DNA of 64,000 nucleotides from Roseiflexus castenholzii DSM 13941 (GTDB lineage Bacteria > Chloroflexota > Chloroflexia > Chloroflexales > Roseiflexaceae). Below the pieces are notes generated by a model. That model was given only the letters and a program-made list of their open reading frames with translations, was not told the DNA's origin and did no database searches. Position 1 is the first letter of the stretch, and every line of letters starts with the position of its first letter. Below, in pieces: positions 25,663 through 35,564 of this stretch. The stretch is from contig NC_009767.1 of NCBI RefSeq assembly GCF_000017805.1, positions 2,604,001-2,668,000 of the forward strand. The letters run 5' to 3'. A program made the translations under genes and the position numbers.

Positions 25663-25789
25663 GTCTCGTACCTCCTGCCCCGCCAGCATGGGCGTTACTG
25701 GAGCGGGGTATGACTCGTACTTGCCGTGTATACTCTTGCCCACGCACAGTATAGCACATCTGTTTCATTGTTGCAAGCCTTGTTTTGGG

Positions 25790-25818
25790 TTGACAGGCGG
25801 TGCAGGTTGCGCTATACT
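25790..25818 (+). promoter_or_regulatory. consensus promoter of the tRNA-Leu/tRNA-Pro unit
   Basis: TTGACA (25790-25795), a 17-bp spacer, then TATACT (25813-25818), 12 bp before the tRNA-Leu. It gives a near-consensus reference for vegetative promoters in this genome. Confidence 0.85.
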
Positions 25819-25830
25819 TTTCTGCGCAGC

Positions 25831-25916
25831 GCCGAAGTGGCGGAATGGCAGACGCGACGGTCTCAAAAACCGTTGGAGGTGACTCCGTGTGGGTTCGACT
25901 CCCACCTTCGGCACCA
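25831..25916 (+). tRNA. tRNA-Leu(CAA)
   Basis: 86 nt. The acceptor GCCGAAG pairs with CTTCGGC and CCA is encoded. The anticodon loop CTCAAAA gives CAA. The long variable arm (GGAGGTGACTCC) marks a type II tRNA and TTCGA is in the T loop. Confidence 0.97.
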
Positions 25917-25937
25917 TTCCGCTGCGGCACAGAGCGA

Positions 25938-26014
25938 CGGGGCGTGGCTCAGCCTGGTAGAGCGCAGCGTTCGGGTCGCTGAGGTCGGTGGTTCAAATCC
26001 ACTCGCCCCGACCA
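25938..26014 (+). tRNA. tRNA-Pro(CGG)
   Basis: 77 nt. The acceptor CGGGGCG pairs with CGCCCCG, followed by A-CCA. The anticodon arm CAGCG-TTCGGGT-CGCTG gives CGG, and TTCAAAT is in the T loop. It lies 21 bp after tRNA-Leu, probably one transcript. Confidence 0.97.
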
Positions 26015-26023
26015 TCGCCAGAG

Positions 26024-26056
26024 ATCGCCGGTCATTGACCGGCGATTTGTATTTCT
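26024..26056 (+). terminator. terminator after the tRNA pair
   Basis: ATCGCCGGTC/GACCGGCGAT, a perfect 10-bp stem with a 3-nt loop (26024-26046), followed by TTGTATTTCTT. It also lies just past the stop of the convergent gene and may serve both. Confidence 0.85.
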
Positions 26057-26659
26057 TCAGACGATTATGCCCCATCCGATGAATGCTGCGGCGACGAGGA
26101 CGATGATGGCGTAGGCGGCGATCGCCTGCCGGTCGCGCAGCGATGGCGTTGCTTCTGTCCTGGCGCCGATGCTGACCGCTGTCGCACCCATCAGGAAACT
26201 GATGATCAGAAATGCAGTAAGCGCCATGAACGGCACATTGATGAACCCCAGAATATCCAGGTAATCGACTGTGCAGGGGATGCCGTCAACGCACGGTGGC
26301 GGCGGCAACCAATCGGTTTTGACCAGAAGGTAATGGTAGAGCGAGATACAGGCGCCAGAGAGGGAGAGCGGCAACACGTAGAGATGAAGCCCGCGATCAC
26401 GGCGCAGAATGCCGATCAGGATGAGCGCGACCAGCGGGTACATCAAAATGCGCTGGTACCAGCAGAGAACGCAGGGGGGCCAACCGAGCGCCTCGCTCAT
26501 GAACAGGCTGCCACAGGTTGCCACTATTGCCTGGAGCAGTGCCAGGTGCCGTCCATACGATGCGAAGAAGGCGCTTAGCCGGTCTTCTTCCGCTGCCTGG
26601 ATCGGTCCATCGGGGACCTCGCCGACAGCGATGCTTGATGGTGTGTCGGTTACGCTCAT
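26057..26659 (-). CDS. DsbB/BdbC-family disulphide oxidoreductase
   Basis: 200 residues with four membrane helices. Cys63-x2-Cys66 (WPPCVLCWYQR) is the first redox pair, next to the quinone-binding helix, and Cys123/Cys129 (PPCVDGIPCT) form the second pair in the other loop. It would pass electrons from a DsbA-like thioredoxin to quinone. No dsbA is in the window. GAGG precedes the ATG starting MSVTDTPSS, the preferred start. Upstream in-frame ATGs would reach into the divergent pcp promoter region. Confidence 0.9.
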   Translation of the reverse strand: MSVTDTPSSIAVGEVPDGPIQAAEEDRLSAFFASYGRHLALLQAIVATCGSLFMSEALGWPPCVLCWYQRILMYPLVALILIGILRRDRGLHLYVLPLSLSGACISLYHYLLVKTDWLPPPPCVDGIPCTVDYLDILGFINVPFMALTAFLIISFLMGATAVSIGARTEATPSLRDRQAIAAYAIIVLVAAAFIGWGIIV

Positions 26660-26783
26660 GCTCAACCTCATCGTTTTCTGCTGCGCTTCCCGATTCTGGT
26701 GTGCGCAACGGATCAACGAACCTTAATACGTGTGGTATACTTTTCTATCCGTGATAGGAGATTGTATTGGTCCAGGACCTTGT

Positions 26784-27401
26784 ATGTCAACCTTGCTCGT
26801 CACCGGTTTCGAGCCGTTCGGCGGCGCTTCGGTCAATCCTTCGGCGGAAGTTGTGCGTCGTTTCACGAACAATGGTAAACCGCCAGATGCGGTCACTGCC
26901 ATTCTTCCGGTCGATGCCGTTCAGGCGCCTCGTATGATAACCGATCTGCTGCTCGATCACCAACCCGATCTCTGCCTGATGCTCGGACAGGCGGACGGGT
27001 ATGCTGCGCTCACGGTTGAGCGTGTGGCGATCAACCTGTGCGATTTTCGCATCCCGGATAATGCCGGCGCTCAACGGGTCGATGAACCGATTGTAGAGGA
27101 TGGACCGGCAGCGTATTTCTCCACCGCGCCGGTGCGCGATGTAGTGCGGGCGATTCGCGCTGCGGGCGTGCCTGTTGATCTCTCTCTGTCGGCAGGAGCG
27201 TATCTATGCAATATGGTGTACTACACTGCACTGCACGTCTGCGCCACGCATTGTTTGCCAACGCGATGTCTGTTCATTCACTTGCCGTCGCTGCCATCGC
27301 AGGCAAGCGCTGATCGCGCGCCTCGTCCGACAATGGCGCTCGAAACAATGTATGCAGGGGTGTGCGCTGCATTGCGAGCGGGATTGGGGGGTGAGAACTG
27401 A
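26784..27401 (+). CDS. pcp: pyroglutamyl-peptidase I
   Basis: 205 residues. This cytoplasmic cysteine peptidase removes N-terminal pyroglutamate. The catalytic set is Glu79 (TVERVAIN), Cys142 (SAGAYLCNMVYY) and His166 (FIHLPSLP). The N-terminus LLVTGFEPFGG is also diagnostic. The frame can be extended 54 bp upstream, but the ATG at MSTLLVTGF is the family start. It is divergent from the DsbB-type gene. A repeat array starts about 130 bp after its stop. Confidence 0.95.
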   Translation: MSTLLVTGFEPFGGASVNPSAEVVRRFTNNGKPPDAVTAILPVDAVQAPRMITDLLLDHQPDLCLMLGQADGYAALTVERVAINLCDFRIPDNAGAQRVDEPIVEDGPAAYFSTAPVRDVVRAIRAAGVPVDLSLSAGAYLCNMVYYTALHVCATHCLPTRCLFIHLPSLPSQASADRAPRPTMALETMYAGVCAALRAGLGGEN

Positions 27402-27529
27402 GAACGGAGAGGCGGAAACGACGGCGAGACCCATCTGCGCGCATCCGTCGCGATCCGTATTGGTACGCATGCGTGCGCTCCCCCTGCTCCTGAGCCGAAC
27501 CGAGAATCGAGAACCAGGAACTCTATGCC

Positions 27530-29452
27530 TGTCTCTCGCCTCTCGCCTCCCGCCTCGTCCCTCTCGCCTCGCCACAAATGCGAGACACATCTCGCGCTAC
27601 GCCATTGTCGGGCCCCGCTCGCCGCTCGCCGCTCGCCTTGCCCCTCTCGCCTCTCATACCAATGACCGATGATCATCCGGCATTGTCACCCCGAGCAGGG
27701 CGAGGAGTCTTGCACGACCCGTTCAGATTCCTCGCTGCGTTTACCCTGAGCGAAGCGAAGGGCTCGGAATGACCAGCATGCGGCATCGTCAATCGTCATT
27801 GGTATCACCCCTCGCCCCGCTCGCCTCGCCTCTCGCCTCGTCCCTCTCGCCTCGTCCCGCTCGCCTTGCCACCAATGCGAGATACATCTCGCGCTACGCC
27901 ATTGTCGGGCCCCGCTCGCCTCTCGCCTCGCCACCAATGCGAGATAAATCTCACGCTACGCCATTGTCGGGCCCCGCTCGCCTCTCGCCTTGCCACCAAT
28001 GCGAGATATATCTCGCGCTATGCCATTGTCGGGCCCCGCTCGCCTCGTCCCTCTCGCCTTGCCCCTCTCGCCTCTCATACCAATGACCGATGATCATCCG
28101 GCATGGTCACCCCGAGCAGGGCGAGGGGTCTTGCACGACCCGTTCAGATTCCTCGCTGCGTTTACCCTGAGCGAAGCGAAGGGCTCGGAATGACCAGCAT
28201 GCGGCATCGTCAATCGTCATTGGTATCGCCTCTCGCCTCTCGCCTCTCGCCTCTCGCCTCGCCACCAATGCGAGATAAATCTCACGCTACGCCATTGTCG
28301 GGCCCCGCTCGCCTCTCGCCTCTCACTTTGCCCCGCTCGCCTCTCGCCTCGTCCCTCTCGCCTTGTCCCTCTCGCCTCGCCCCTCTCGCCTCGCCACCAA
28401 TGCGAGATAAATCTCACGCTACGCCATTGTCGGGCCCCGCTCGCCTCTCGCCTTGCCACCAATGCGCGATACATCTCGCGCTATGCCATTGTCGGGCCCC
28501 GCTCGCCTCGTCCCTCTCGCCTTGCCCCTCTCGCCTCTCATACCAATGACCGATGACCATCCGGCATTGTCACCCCGAGCAGGGCGAGGGGTCTTGCACG
28601 ACCCGTTCAGATTCCTCGCTGAGTTTACCCTGAGCGAAGCGAAGGGCTCGGAATGACCAGCATGCGGCATCGTCAATCGTCATTGGTATCACCCCTCGCC
28701 GCTCGCCTCTCACCTCTCACCTTGCCACCAATGCGAGATAAATCTCGCGCTACGCCATGGTCGGGCTCCGCTCGCCTCTCGCCTTGTCCCTCTCACCTCG
28801 TTTCTCTCGCCTCGCCACCAATGCGAGATAAATCTCGCGCGACGCCATTGTCGGGCCCCGCTCGCCTCTCGCATCGCCCCTCTCGCCTTGCCACCAATGC
28901 GAGATACATCTCGCGCGACGCCATGGTCGGGCCCCGCTCGCCTCTCGCATCGCCCCTCTCGCCTTGCCACCAATGCGAGATACATCTCGCGCGACGCCAT
29001 GGTCGGGCTCCGCTCGCCGCTCGCCTCTCACCTCTCACCTTGCCACCAATGCGAGATAAATCTCGCGCTACGCCATGGTCGGGCTCCGCTCGCCTCTCGC
29101 CTCGCCCCTCTCACCTCGTCTCTCTCGCCTCGCCACCAATGCGAGATACATCTCGCGCGACGCCATGGTCGGGCCCCGCTCGCCTCTCGCCTCGCCCCTC
29201 TCGCCTTGCCACCAATGCGAGATACATCTCGCGCGACGCCATGGTCGGGCCCCGCTCGCCTCTCGCCTCGCCCCTCTCGCCTTGCCACCAATGCGAGATA
29301 CATCTCGCGCGACGCCATGGTCGGGCCCCGCTCGCCTCTCGCCTCGCCCCTCTCGCCTCGTCCCTCTCGCCTTGCCACCAATGCGAGATACATCTCGCGC
29401 TACGCCGTTGTCGGGCCCCGCTCGCCTCTCGCCTCGCCCCTCTCGCCTCGAT
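27530..29452. repeat. mosaic repeat array 1 (pyrimidine-rich on the plus strand)
   Basis: About 1.9 kb without genes, made of three parts. First, CCTCTCGCCTCGCC-type microsatellite. Second, about 16 copies of a 50-bp unit beginning CACCAATGCGAGATAC and ending CATTGTCGGGCCCC, with an internal GCGAGAT/ATCTCGC hairpin (for example at 27870, 27933, 28263, 28727, 29043, 29286 and 29377). Third, three reverse-oriented MITE-like elements at 27656-27805, 28077-28226 and 28540-28689. It fills the space between the convergent pcp and proS genes and ends at the proS stop codon. Long open frames here lack family signatures. Confidence 0.9.
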
Positions 29453-29453
29453 G

Positions 29454-30896
29454 TCAATATGCCCGCGCGAAGATGACCTGCTGGGTTGTCTCTTTGCCGG
29501 TGTAGATGCACCTCCCCGCCTGTTGCGGTTGGTCGAGCGGGATGCAGCGAATGGTAGCGCGCGTCTCTTCCTGGATTCGCTTTTCGTCTTCCATAGTTCC
29601 CGCCCAGTAGCAGCGCGCAAAACCGCGTTCGACCTGTTGTTTCAGTTCCTCATAGGTCGTGACATCGGCGGTATGCGTTTCACGGAATGCCAGTGCGCGC
29701 CGGTAGAGCGCCTGCTGAATTTCCTCAAGCAGCGCAGCGAGGCGGGCGGTCAGTCCTTCCTGAGGAACGAACGATTTACCTTCGCGCCCTGGTTGGTCGC
29801 GCCGGGCAATGGCGACGCTTCCTTTTTCGATGTCTTTCGGACCGATCTCGACGCGGATAGGAACACCTTTCAATTCCCACTCATTGAACTTGAATCCTGG
29901 CGTCAGATTATCGCGGTCATCGACCTTGAAGCGCAGGAGTCCCTTCCATTCGGCGGTCATACGCTGCACCGCTTCCATGACCACACTGCGCTCGGCATCG
30001 TTCCGGTAAATCGGCACGACGACGACCTGTGTCGGCGCCAGGCGCGGTGGGATGACGAGGCCTTCATCATCGGAATGGGTCATAATCAGGGCGCCGATCA
30101 GGCGTGTGCTGACGCCCCAGCTGGTCGTCCAGGCGTACTGAATGGTATTGTGCTGATCGGTATAGGTAATATCGAAGGCGCGGGCAAAGTTCTGCCCCAG
30201 GTTGTGCGATGTTCCCGCCTGAAGCGCCCGTCCGTCCTGCATCATGGCTTCGATACAGTAGGAGCGCAGCGCGCCGGGGAACTTTTCTTTCTCCGATTTC
30301 AGCCCCCTGATTACCGGAATCGCCATATCCTTCTCAACGAAGTCGGCATACACCTCGTGAAGGATCAAGAGCGTTTCGCGTTCGGCATCTTCCTCGGTGG
30401 CATGCACCGTGTGCCCCTCCTGCCAGAGGAACTCGGTGGTGCGCAGGAAGGGGCGGGTGCGCATCTCCCAGCGCATCACGTTTGCCCACTGATTGATCAG
30501 CAGCGGCAGATCGCGGTAACTTCGCACCCATTTGGAATAGAAGTAGCCGATGATCGTTTCCGAGGTCGGTCGGATGACATAGGGTTCGGCAAGGTCTTCG
30601 CCACCGGCACGGGTTACTTCCGCCACTTCGGGCGCAAAGCCTTCGACGTGCTCGGCTTCTTTCATCAGGAAACTTTTTGGAATGAGCAGCGGAAAGTAGG
30701 CATTGACATGACCGGTCGCCTTGATCCGGTCGTCCAACCCGCGCTGGATCGCCTCCCACAGCGCATAGCCGGTCGGTTTGAAGACAATGCACCCTTTGAC
30801 GACCTCCGCATAGTCGGCGAGGTCCGCCTGTTGCACAATATCGAGATACCACTGCGAATAATCCTGCGCGCGGGGAGTTATTCCTTCCTTGGGCAC
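29454..30896 (-). CDS. proS: prolyl-tRNA synthetase, short archaeal/eukaryotic type
   Basis: 480 residues, charging tRNA-Pro. It lacks the insertion (editing) domain of the long bacterial ProRS and has the archaeal-type C-terminal extension ending IFARAY. Motif 2 (RWEMRTRPFLRTTEFLWQEGHT) and motif 3 (GALIMTHSDDEGLVIPPRLAP) of class II synthetases are clear, as is RPTSETIIGYFYSKW. A tRNA-Pro gene lies 3.4 kb away. The stop falls exactly at the edge of repeat array 1. No T-box or terminator is apparent upstream. Confidence 0.95.
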   Translation of the reverse strand: MPKEGITPRAQDYSQWYLDIVQQADLADYAEVVKGCIVFKPTGYALWEAIQRGLDDRIKATGHVNAYFPLLIPKSFLMKEAEHVEGFAPEVAEVTRAGGEDLAEPYVIRPTSETIIGYFYSKWVRSYRDLPLLINQWANVMRWEMRTRPFLRTTEFLWQEGHTVHATEEDAERETLLILHEVYADFVEKDMAIPVIRGLKSEKEKFPGALRSYCIEAMMQDGRALQAGTSHNLGQNFARAFDITYTDQHNTIQYAWTTSWGVSTRLIGALIMTHSDDEGLVIPPRLAPTQVVVVPIYRNDAERSVVMEAVQRMTAEWKGLLRFKVDDRDNLTPGFKFNEWELKGVPIRVEIGPKDIEKGSVAIARRDQPGREGKSFVPQEGLTARLAALLEEIQQALYRRALAFRETHTADVTTYEELKQQVERGFARCYWAGTMEDEKRIQEETRATIRCIPLDQPQQAGRCIYTGKETTQQVIFARAY

Positions 30897-30949
30897 GGTT
30901 ACACCTTTCTATGTTCCAGAGTCAACAGACTATCGCTTCTTTCATGGCT

Positions 30950-31585
30950 CTAGAAGGTTGTATCTGGCGCGCCCTCGAACAGGTCGCTCACGGTGACTGC
31001 CAGACCGGGCAGGCAATCGAATGTCAGCACATCGCTCGATGACGCCTCACGCGGCGCTGCGTACCGTCCCGAACGATCCAGGCGGTACACACTCACTGCA
31101 CGGATCATCGGTCGAATCAATGCACATTCGGGAACGCCTGCGAGTGCATATGCAGGCAGCTTAACCTGTTCATCATACGCGGCATTTCCCGGCGACAGCA
31201 CTTCAACAATCAGATCCGGCACGCCGTGGATGCGACCGTCGTGAATAATCGCGCTATGTTCACGCCGCACAAACAGAAAATCCGGTTGTACCGGATCACA
31301 CCCTGGCATGAGCACGCCAACCGGCGCCGTAAAGGCATACCCAAGCCCTTGATTCACCGCTGGCAGACCGAAGCGCTCCATCAAACGCATGATAACCCAT
31401 TGGTGAAACGTGCTCGGAGCCGTGGTCATGTACAGCACTCCGTCGATGACCTCATAGCGCCGTCCATCGTCGGGCAACGTCTGCCAGTCCGCGAAAGTCC
31501 AGCGGCCCTGCGGAGGTCCGGCGATCACAGGGGCGTCGGTTGGCACAATCAGGGCGGTCATAGCAGTACTTTGAACATCTCTCAT
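30950..31585 (-). CDS. Uma2/DUF820 family putative endonuclease
   Basis: About 211 residues. The PD-(D/E)xK-like core reads VQPDFLFV, VPDLIVEVLSPGN and YDEQVKLPAYALAGVPE, so the acidic, glutamate and lysine positions of the Uma2 family are present. These proteins are numerous in cyanobacteria and Chloroflexota, and their role is unsettled. The start is ambiguous between ATGs at 31585 and 31561. The longer frame would overlap the upstream membrane protein gene. Its stop is 54 bp beyond the proS start. Confidence 0.78.
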   Translation of the reverse strand: MRDVQSTAMTALIVPTDAPVIAGPPQGRWTFADWQTLPDDGRRYEVIDGVLYMTTAPSTFHQWVIMRLMERFGLPAVNQGLGYAFTAPVGVLMPGCDPVQPDFLFVRREHSAIIHDGRIHGVPDLIVEVLSPGNAAYDEQVKLPAYALAGVPECALIRPMIRAVSVYRLDRSGRYAAPREASSSDVLTFDCLPGLAVTVSDLFEGAPDTTF

Positions 31586-31605
31586 AACCCGGCGATGGTT
31601 GCGTG

Positions 31606-33795
31606 TCAATCCGTGCGTGTGATGCTTCGCAGAATTCCAATTATACCATACGACTGAAGAAGCATCGAAATCGGAACAAGCGGCATAACATAGCGAAAAA
31701 TGCCAATGGGTAGCCAGAGCATCAATCCTGCGAGGGTGATAATTATCCATGCGCTGATTAAGACAATTTCAACATCGTTGCTTCCCGTCCAGCGCGACAG
31801 TCTGACCGCCAATGCTGCGGCGCCAATGATCAATAACAGGTGACTGCCAGGCAGACCGCCAGCATTAACTTCGCCTTCATCACTTAGAAAAAACCAGATA
31901 GCCCTCATCCGATCAGTTGGTGTTGGTAAGGGATGACACCAGGACAATTCTGGATTGCACCCTATATCAGTACCAAAGTCCAGCATCCGCCGGATGCCTT
32001 CGACCGGTTGCCGGTAGAGCGCAGGATTGGAGAGAAAGAATACCGTCCAGGCGCACAGAGCAATGGCGACGACGGCGCGCTTTGGCACAAACGGCGTCAC
32101 TGCGAAGCGGCGACTGCGCCAGACGGCGAAGATGACGGACACAAAGAGGCAGGTTAGGACGACAAGAGCGGCATTGAGTTTTGTTCCTAATCCCAGACCG
32201 CAGACTACGCCGCACGCAATGGTCAAGAAGATGGCGCGCCGATTTCCCTGGCGCCAACTACGCAGCATCTCAGCGCATATCACCAGAGCAAGCAACCCGA
32301 ATATCAATGCGGGAACATCAAGCATGATGATCTTTCCGTGATAACGCATCGACTCCGGAGCGTTCATCAGCGCAGCAGCCAGCACGCCGACGGCGACGCC
32401 GCCGAGACGAACCCCGATCCAGTAGACGAGCACAGTGCTCGCAATTGCTGTCAATGTGACAAGGAAACGGGCAGCGCTGGCAACATCAGGAGATATTACG
32501 CGATTGTGCGCTTTGTTCCAAGCCAGACTTCGAGAGAAGTCATATCCTCGTATTAGCGGGTCAGTGTGCCCTGCAAGATATAACCCTGCTCCAAACAAGT
32601 ATTTGCCGATCTGCGGATGTGGCAGTGCGAATATCGGCGAATATGCCCACAGAGAAGATCTTAAAGGCTCAGTCCAGAAAGGGTGATATATATCACGTTC
32701 GATGAATGCGAGACGAAAAGCGCGCAATCCGGTGGTCGCCCAAAAGTTCTCATCACCGTGATATACGTCGTTATTGTTCGGAATAAGCACGCCGCCGGCG
32801 AAAACTGCAATCGCCAGACCACTCAGCCACAGGCGGCGGAGCGATGACCGATCCGCAGACTGACGCTTACCTGAATCGGAGCGCAATGTGCGCGTATACA
32901 CGGATAGGAGGGCGCTACATATCATCACTGCTGCTCCGACAATTGCCCATCCCCTCCAAACAATCCCGGTGCCGAGGGTGACGCCAGCAACCCCGATGAG
33001 TGGAAAAATGCTGTTTGGCATACGTTGTCGGTAGCGACGGAAGCCTTCGATATACAACGTAACGATTGCTATGCCGATGACGATCTGCCAGTTCGTCGGC
33101 AATGCCTGACTTAGACGAACCGGCGCCCATAGCGAACCCATCACCAGCAGCGCCGTCAGAATGCCTGGCAGAAGATTCCATCGCGGTGCGCATCGCGTGG
33201 CAACCGTTGTCAGAGCGACCAGCGACGCAAGAAACATCCAGCGCTCAACAATAGCAGCGGTATAAGATGGAAGAAGGCGCTGCGCATTCATATGACCGAA
33301 CACGATGCCTAGATCACGTTCATCTCCGCGTGGACGCCACGTAGGGTTTGTGATCATCAACGCAGGAATGCGCCAATCTGGGGATTGCGCATCGATCAGC
33401 AAATGATAGGTGCGCCATTCGGGAGCAATACTGAAGCGCATTGGCGCACTCTTGTCCGTTGCCACAGTTGCAGGCGTATGCGTTGCACCTGATTGTTGCG
33501 GCGCGGAGAGTTGGAGCGAAACCAGGAGGAGCGATGCATCTTCAAATCCTGGAATGCGCACGCGCGTTATGCCTCTCGTCCAGCGATATGAGCGCTCAGC
33601 GTTGAATTCCGGTTGCCAGAAACCATCGACGCTGAAACCGATGCCTTCGGCAGGGTATGCAATAGAATGCGGTGTGGTTGATGCGACAAACAGGAGCGCG
33701 GTGAGCAGTGCAAGCGTCGTGAGGATTGGGCGAATCATCGGACGTACAAAAGTTACTTGCCGCATGATCCATTGTGTGATGGTAGCGGTCTGCAT
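31606..33795 (-). CDS. GT-C membrane glycosyltransferase (PMT/GT39-like)
   Basis: 729 residues with a signal-anchor helix, an N-terminal periplasmic region (about 40-170), then more than ten membrane helices. The motif DENFWATTGLRAFRLAF (around 345) and HPQIGKYLFGAGLYL match the acidic loop and the HP-x-L-GK motif of protein O-mannosyltransferase relatives. These use lipid-linked sugars outside the membrane. GAGAAG is placed well for the ATG at 33795; a GTG 6 bp earlier is possible. The acceptor is unknown. The next gene is a GT-A-like protein. Confidence 0.8.
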   Translation of the reverse strand: MQTATITQWIMRQVTFVRPMIRPILTTLALLTALLFVASTTPHSIAYPAEGIGFSVDGFWQPEFNAERSYRWTRGITRVRIPGFEDASLLLVSLQLSAPQQSGATHTPATVATDKSAPMRFSIAPEWRTYHLLIDAQSPDWRIPALMITNPTWRPRGDERDLGIVFGHMNAQRLLPSYTAAIVERWMFLASLVALTTVATRCAPRWNLLPGILTALLVMGSLWAPVRLSQALPTNWQIVIGIAIVTLYIEGFRRYRQRMPNSIFPLIGVAGVTLGTGIVWRGWAIVGAAVMICSALLSVYTRTLRSDSGKRQSADRSSLRRLWLSGLAIAVFAGGVLIPNNNDVYHGDENFWATTGLRAFRLAFIERDIYHPFWTEPLRSSLWAYSPIFALPHPQIGKYLFGAGLYLAGHTDPLIRGYDFSRSLAWNKAHNRVISPDVASAARFLVTLTAIASTVLVYWIGVRLGGVAVGVLAAALMNAPESMRYHGKIIMLDVPALIFGLLALVICAEMLRSWRQGNRRAIFLTIACGVVCGLGLGTKLNAALVVLTCLFVSVIFAVWRSRRFAVTPFVPKRAVVAIALCAWTVFFLSNPALYRQPVEGIRRMLDFGTDIGCNPELSWCHPLPTPTDRMRAIWFFLSDEGEVNAGGLPGSHLLLIIGAAALAVRLSRWTGSNDVEIVLISAWIIITLAGLMLWLPIGIFRYVMPLVPISMLLQSYGIIGILRSITRTD

Positions 33796-33865
33796 GTTCA
33801 CTTCTCAACAACACGTTGTATCCTGGCGTTTTTGCGCCAGACCTTAGGCAGAACGACGATAAGAC

Positions 33866-34648
33866 TTACAGTGACATATGCGCCACTGCCGCCTCGACTT
33901 CGATGCGGGCGATCTCCAGGCGCAATGCCCACTCACGTGGATCGGCGTCGATGCGCGCTTTCCAGGCGTCGATGCCGCCGGCAGCGGCGACTTCTTCGGG
34001 AAAGCGGTCAGCGGTTTCGTATTCCAGCCCTTCGGTCTCGACGGCGCCAATGGCATACAGACCGGTGCGTTGGAGGAAAAGGGGCCACGACACATCGGTG
34101 CCGATCGTCTCGTCGGGGCATCCATCGAGGATGGCCGTGGCAGCTCGGCGGGAAATGCCGCGCGCGGCTGCGGTGATGTCCCACTCCTGCCCGCTTACCT
34201 GCGCAAAGACGCGATTGACAATCGCCTCGGTGTCGCACTGAGCGCGCGGATGGCTGTCGAAAGCGCGCGGTGTCCGCCCCAGGATCAGAAAATCGTAAGC
34301 GGGAATCAAACCGGCGACGGAAGCAAGTTCAGCAGGATAGTATTCCGCCCAGTGGAGCGCGCGATCAAGATCGCAGAAGAGCACGTGATGTGCGCCCGCT
34401 TCGAGTCCCAGGCGCAAAGCCTCGCGTCGCGCCCGTCCCAGGCGTAAATGTCCGCATGAGGGGGCGCGGTGAATGTGTGCGCCTGCCTGCACCAGCGGTA
34501 ACAGCGCATCGTTGGGAGTACGATCGGTGGCCCGCACAACGATTCCGAAAAAGATACGCTGCAACACAGGCGCAATCCGTTCCGCCTGGTTGCGCAACCG
34601 ACCTTCCGGATCGTGGTGGGTGCAGGTAAGTGTAATGTATATCGTCAT
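33866..34648 (-). CDS. GT-A-like protein of unknown specificity
   Basis: 260 residues. The N-terminal MTIYITLTCTHHDPEGRL and the central HHVLFCDLDRALHWAEYYP, a D-L-D metal-binding-like triad after a hydrophobic strand, resemble nucleotide-sugar transferases with a GT-A fold. The C-terminal third is helical and charged. It is only 9 bp from rpe and 70 bp upstream of a GT39-like gene, all on the minus strand. I do not recognise a defined family, and a hydrolase or sensor role cannot be excluded. Confidence 0.55.
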   Translation of the reverse strand: MTIYITLTCTHHDPEGRLRNQAERIAPVLQRIFFGIVVRATDRTPNDALLPLVQAGAHIHRAPSCGHLRLGRARREALRLGLEAGAHHVLFCDLDRALHWAEYYPAELASVAGLIPAYDFLILGRTPRAFDSHPRAQCDTEAIVNRVFAQVSGQEWDITAAARGISRRAATAILDGCPDETIGTDVSWPLFLQRTGLYAIGAVETEGLEYETADRFPEEVAAAGGIDAWKARIDADPREWALRLEIARIEVEAAVAHMSL

Positions 34649-34657
34649 ATCGGTCGA

Positions 34658-35353
34658 TCAGGAGTTATGAGGTTGAATCGCCCAACGGAGCGCCTGTATC
34701 GTTTCGGCGATGGGGAGCGAGTTAAACACCCCCGTACCCGCGACGATACTGGTAGCGCCAGCGCCGACCACATCGGCGACATTTGCGGCGCTGATGCCGC
34801 CATCGACCTGCAACTCGATATGTTGCAACCCGCACTCGTCGAGTATGCGTCGTAAGCGGGCGATCTTCGCCGTGCTACGTGGAATGTAGGTTTGCCCACT
34901 GAACCCCGGATCGACGCTCATCATCAGCACCAGATCGAGGTCGGGCAGAATGTCTTCGATAGCGGTTAGCGACGTGGCCGGATTGAGCGCCACCCCCGCC
35001 GTAACCCCAAGGTCGTGGATCTGCTGAATCGTGCGGTGCAGGTGACGGCAGGCTTCGACGTGAACAGTAATGTGGGTTGCGCCGGCCGTGACGAATGCCT
35101 CAAGGTAGCGTTCGGGATCGACGATCATCAGATGGCAATCGAGCGGCAGATCGACTGCACGGCGCAGTGCAGCAACGACCGGTATGCCGATGCTGATGTT
35201 CGGCACGAACAGGCCGTCCATCACGTCAATATGCAGCCCATCGGCGCCTGCTTCGGCAACTTCGCGCGCCTGCTCACCCAGCCGCAGAAAGTCGGCGGCG
35301 AGGATGGATGGCATCAAGCGTATCAGACGCTGATTGGCACCGATAACGGGCAC
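34658..35353 (-). CDS. rpe: ribulose-phosphate 3-epimerase
   Basis: About 231 residues, a TIM barrel. PSILAADFLRLGEQ opens the fold, HIDVMDGLFVPN carries the metal-binding His/Asp pair, HLMIVDPERY follows, and MSVDPGFSGQTYIP and VDGGISAANV bind substrate phosphate and metal. It interconverts ribulose-5-phosphate and xylulose-5-phosphate in the pentose phosphate or Calvin pathway. A GTG start after GAGGAG (7-bp spacing) fits the family length better than the upstream in-frame ATG, which would add 23 residues. Confidence 0.94.
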   Translation of the reverse strand: MPVIGANQRLIRLMPSILAADFLRLGEQAREVAEAGADGLHIDVMDGLFVPNISIGIPVVAALRRAVDLPLDCHLMIVDPERYLEAFVTAGATHITVHVEACRHLHRTIQQIHDLGVTAGVALNPATSLTAIEDILPDLDLVLMMSVDPGFSGQTYIPRSTAKIARLRRILDECGLQHIELQVDGGISAANVADVVGAGATSIVAGTGVFNSLPIAETIQALRWAIQPHNS

Positions 35354-35535
35354 AAACACTCCTCGAGAACCAACGCTTGTCTCTCGTGCACAAGCACAAA
35401 GGCGCGAAGACGATGAGAGCAACGGCTATCGGCAATCGCGTGCGACTCCATTTCCTTGAACGGTATCGGTCGATGCCGACCATTATATCATACCGCTTTG
35501 ATAATCCTGCCGGGGCGGGCTTCCTGGAAGGCGCC

Positions 35536-35564
35536 TTGACACATTGCATTGTGTGCGGTACACT
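35536..35564 (+). promoter_or_regulatory. promoter of the MFS exporter gene
   Basis: TTGACA (35536-35541), a 17-bp spacer, and TACACT (35559-35564). The start point falls inside the palindromic operator that follows. Confidence 0.75.

Noticed and set aside
27530..29452. Possible CRISPR array
   Set aside because: Repeats are not separated by unique spacers of constant length, the intervening sequence is itself repetitive, and no cas genes are nearby.
30897..30949. T-box leader for proS
   Set aside because: The upstream gap is only about 50 bp and has neither a specifier stem nor the T-box sequence.
28653..30953. A 766-residue open frame on the plus strand
   Set aside because: The first part is repeat array 1 and the rest is antisense to proS. 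No family signature.
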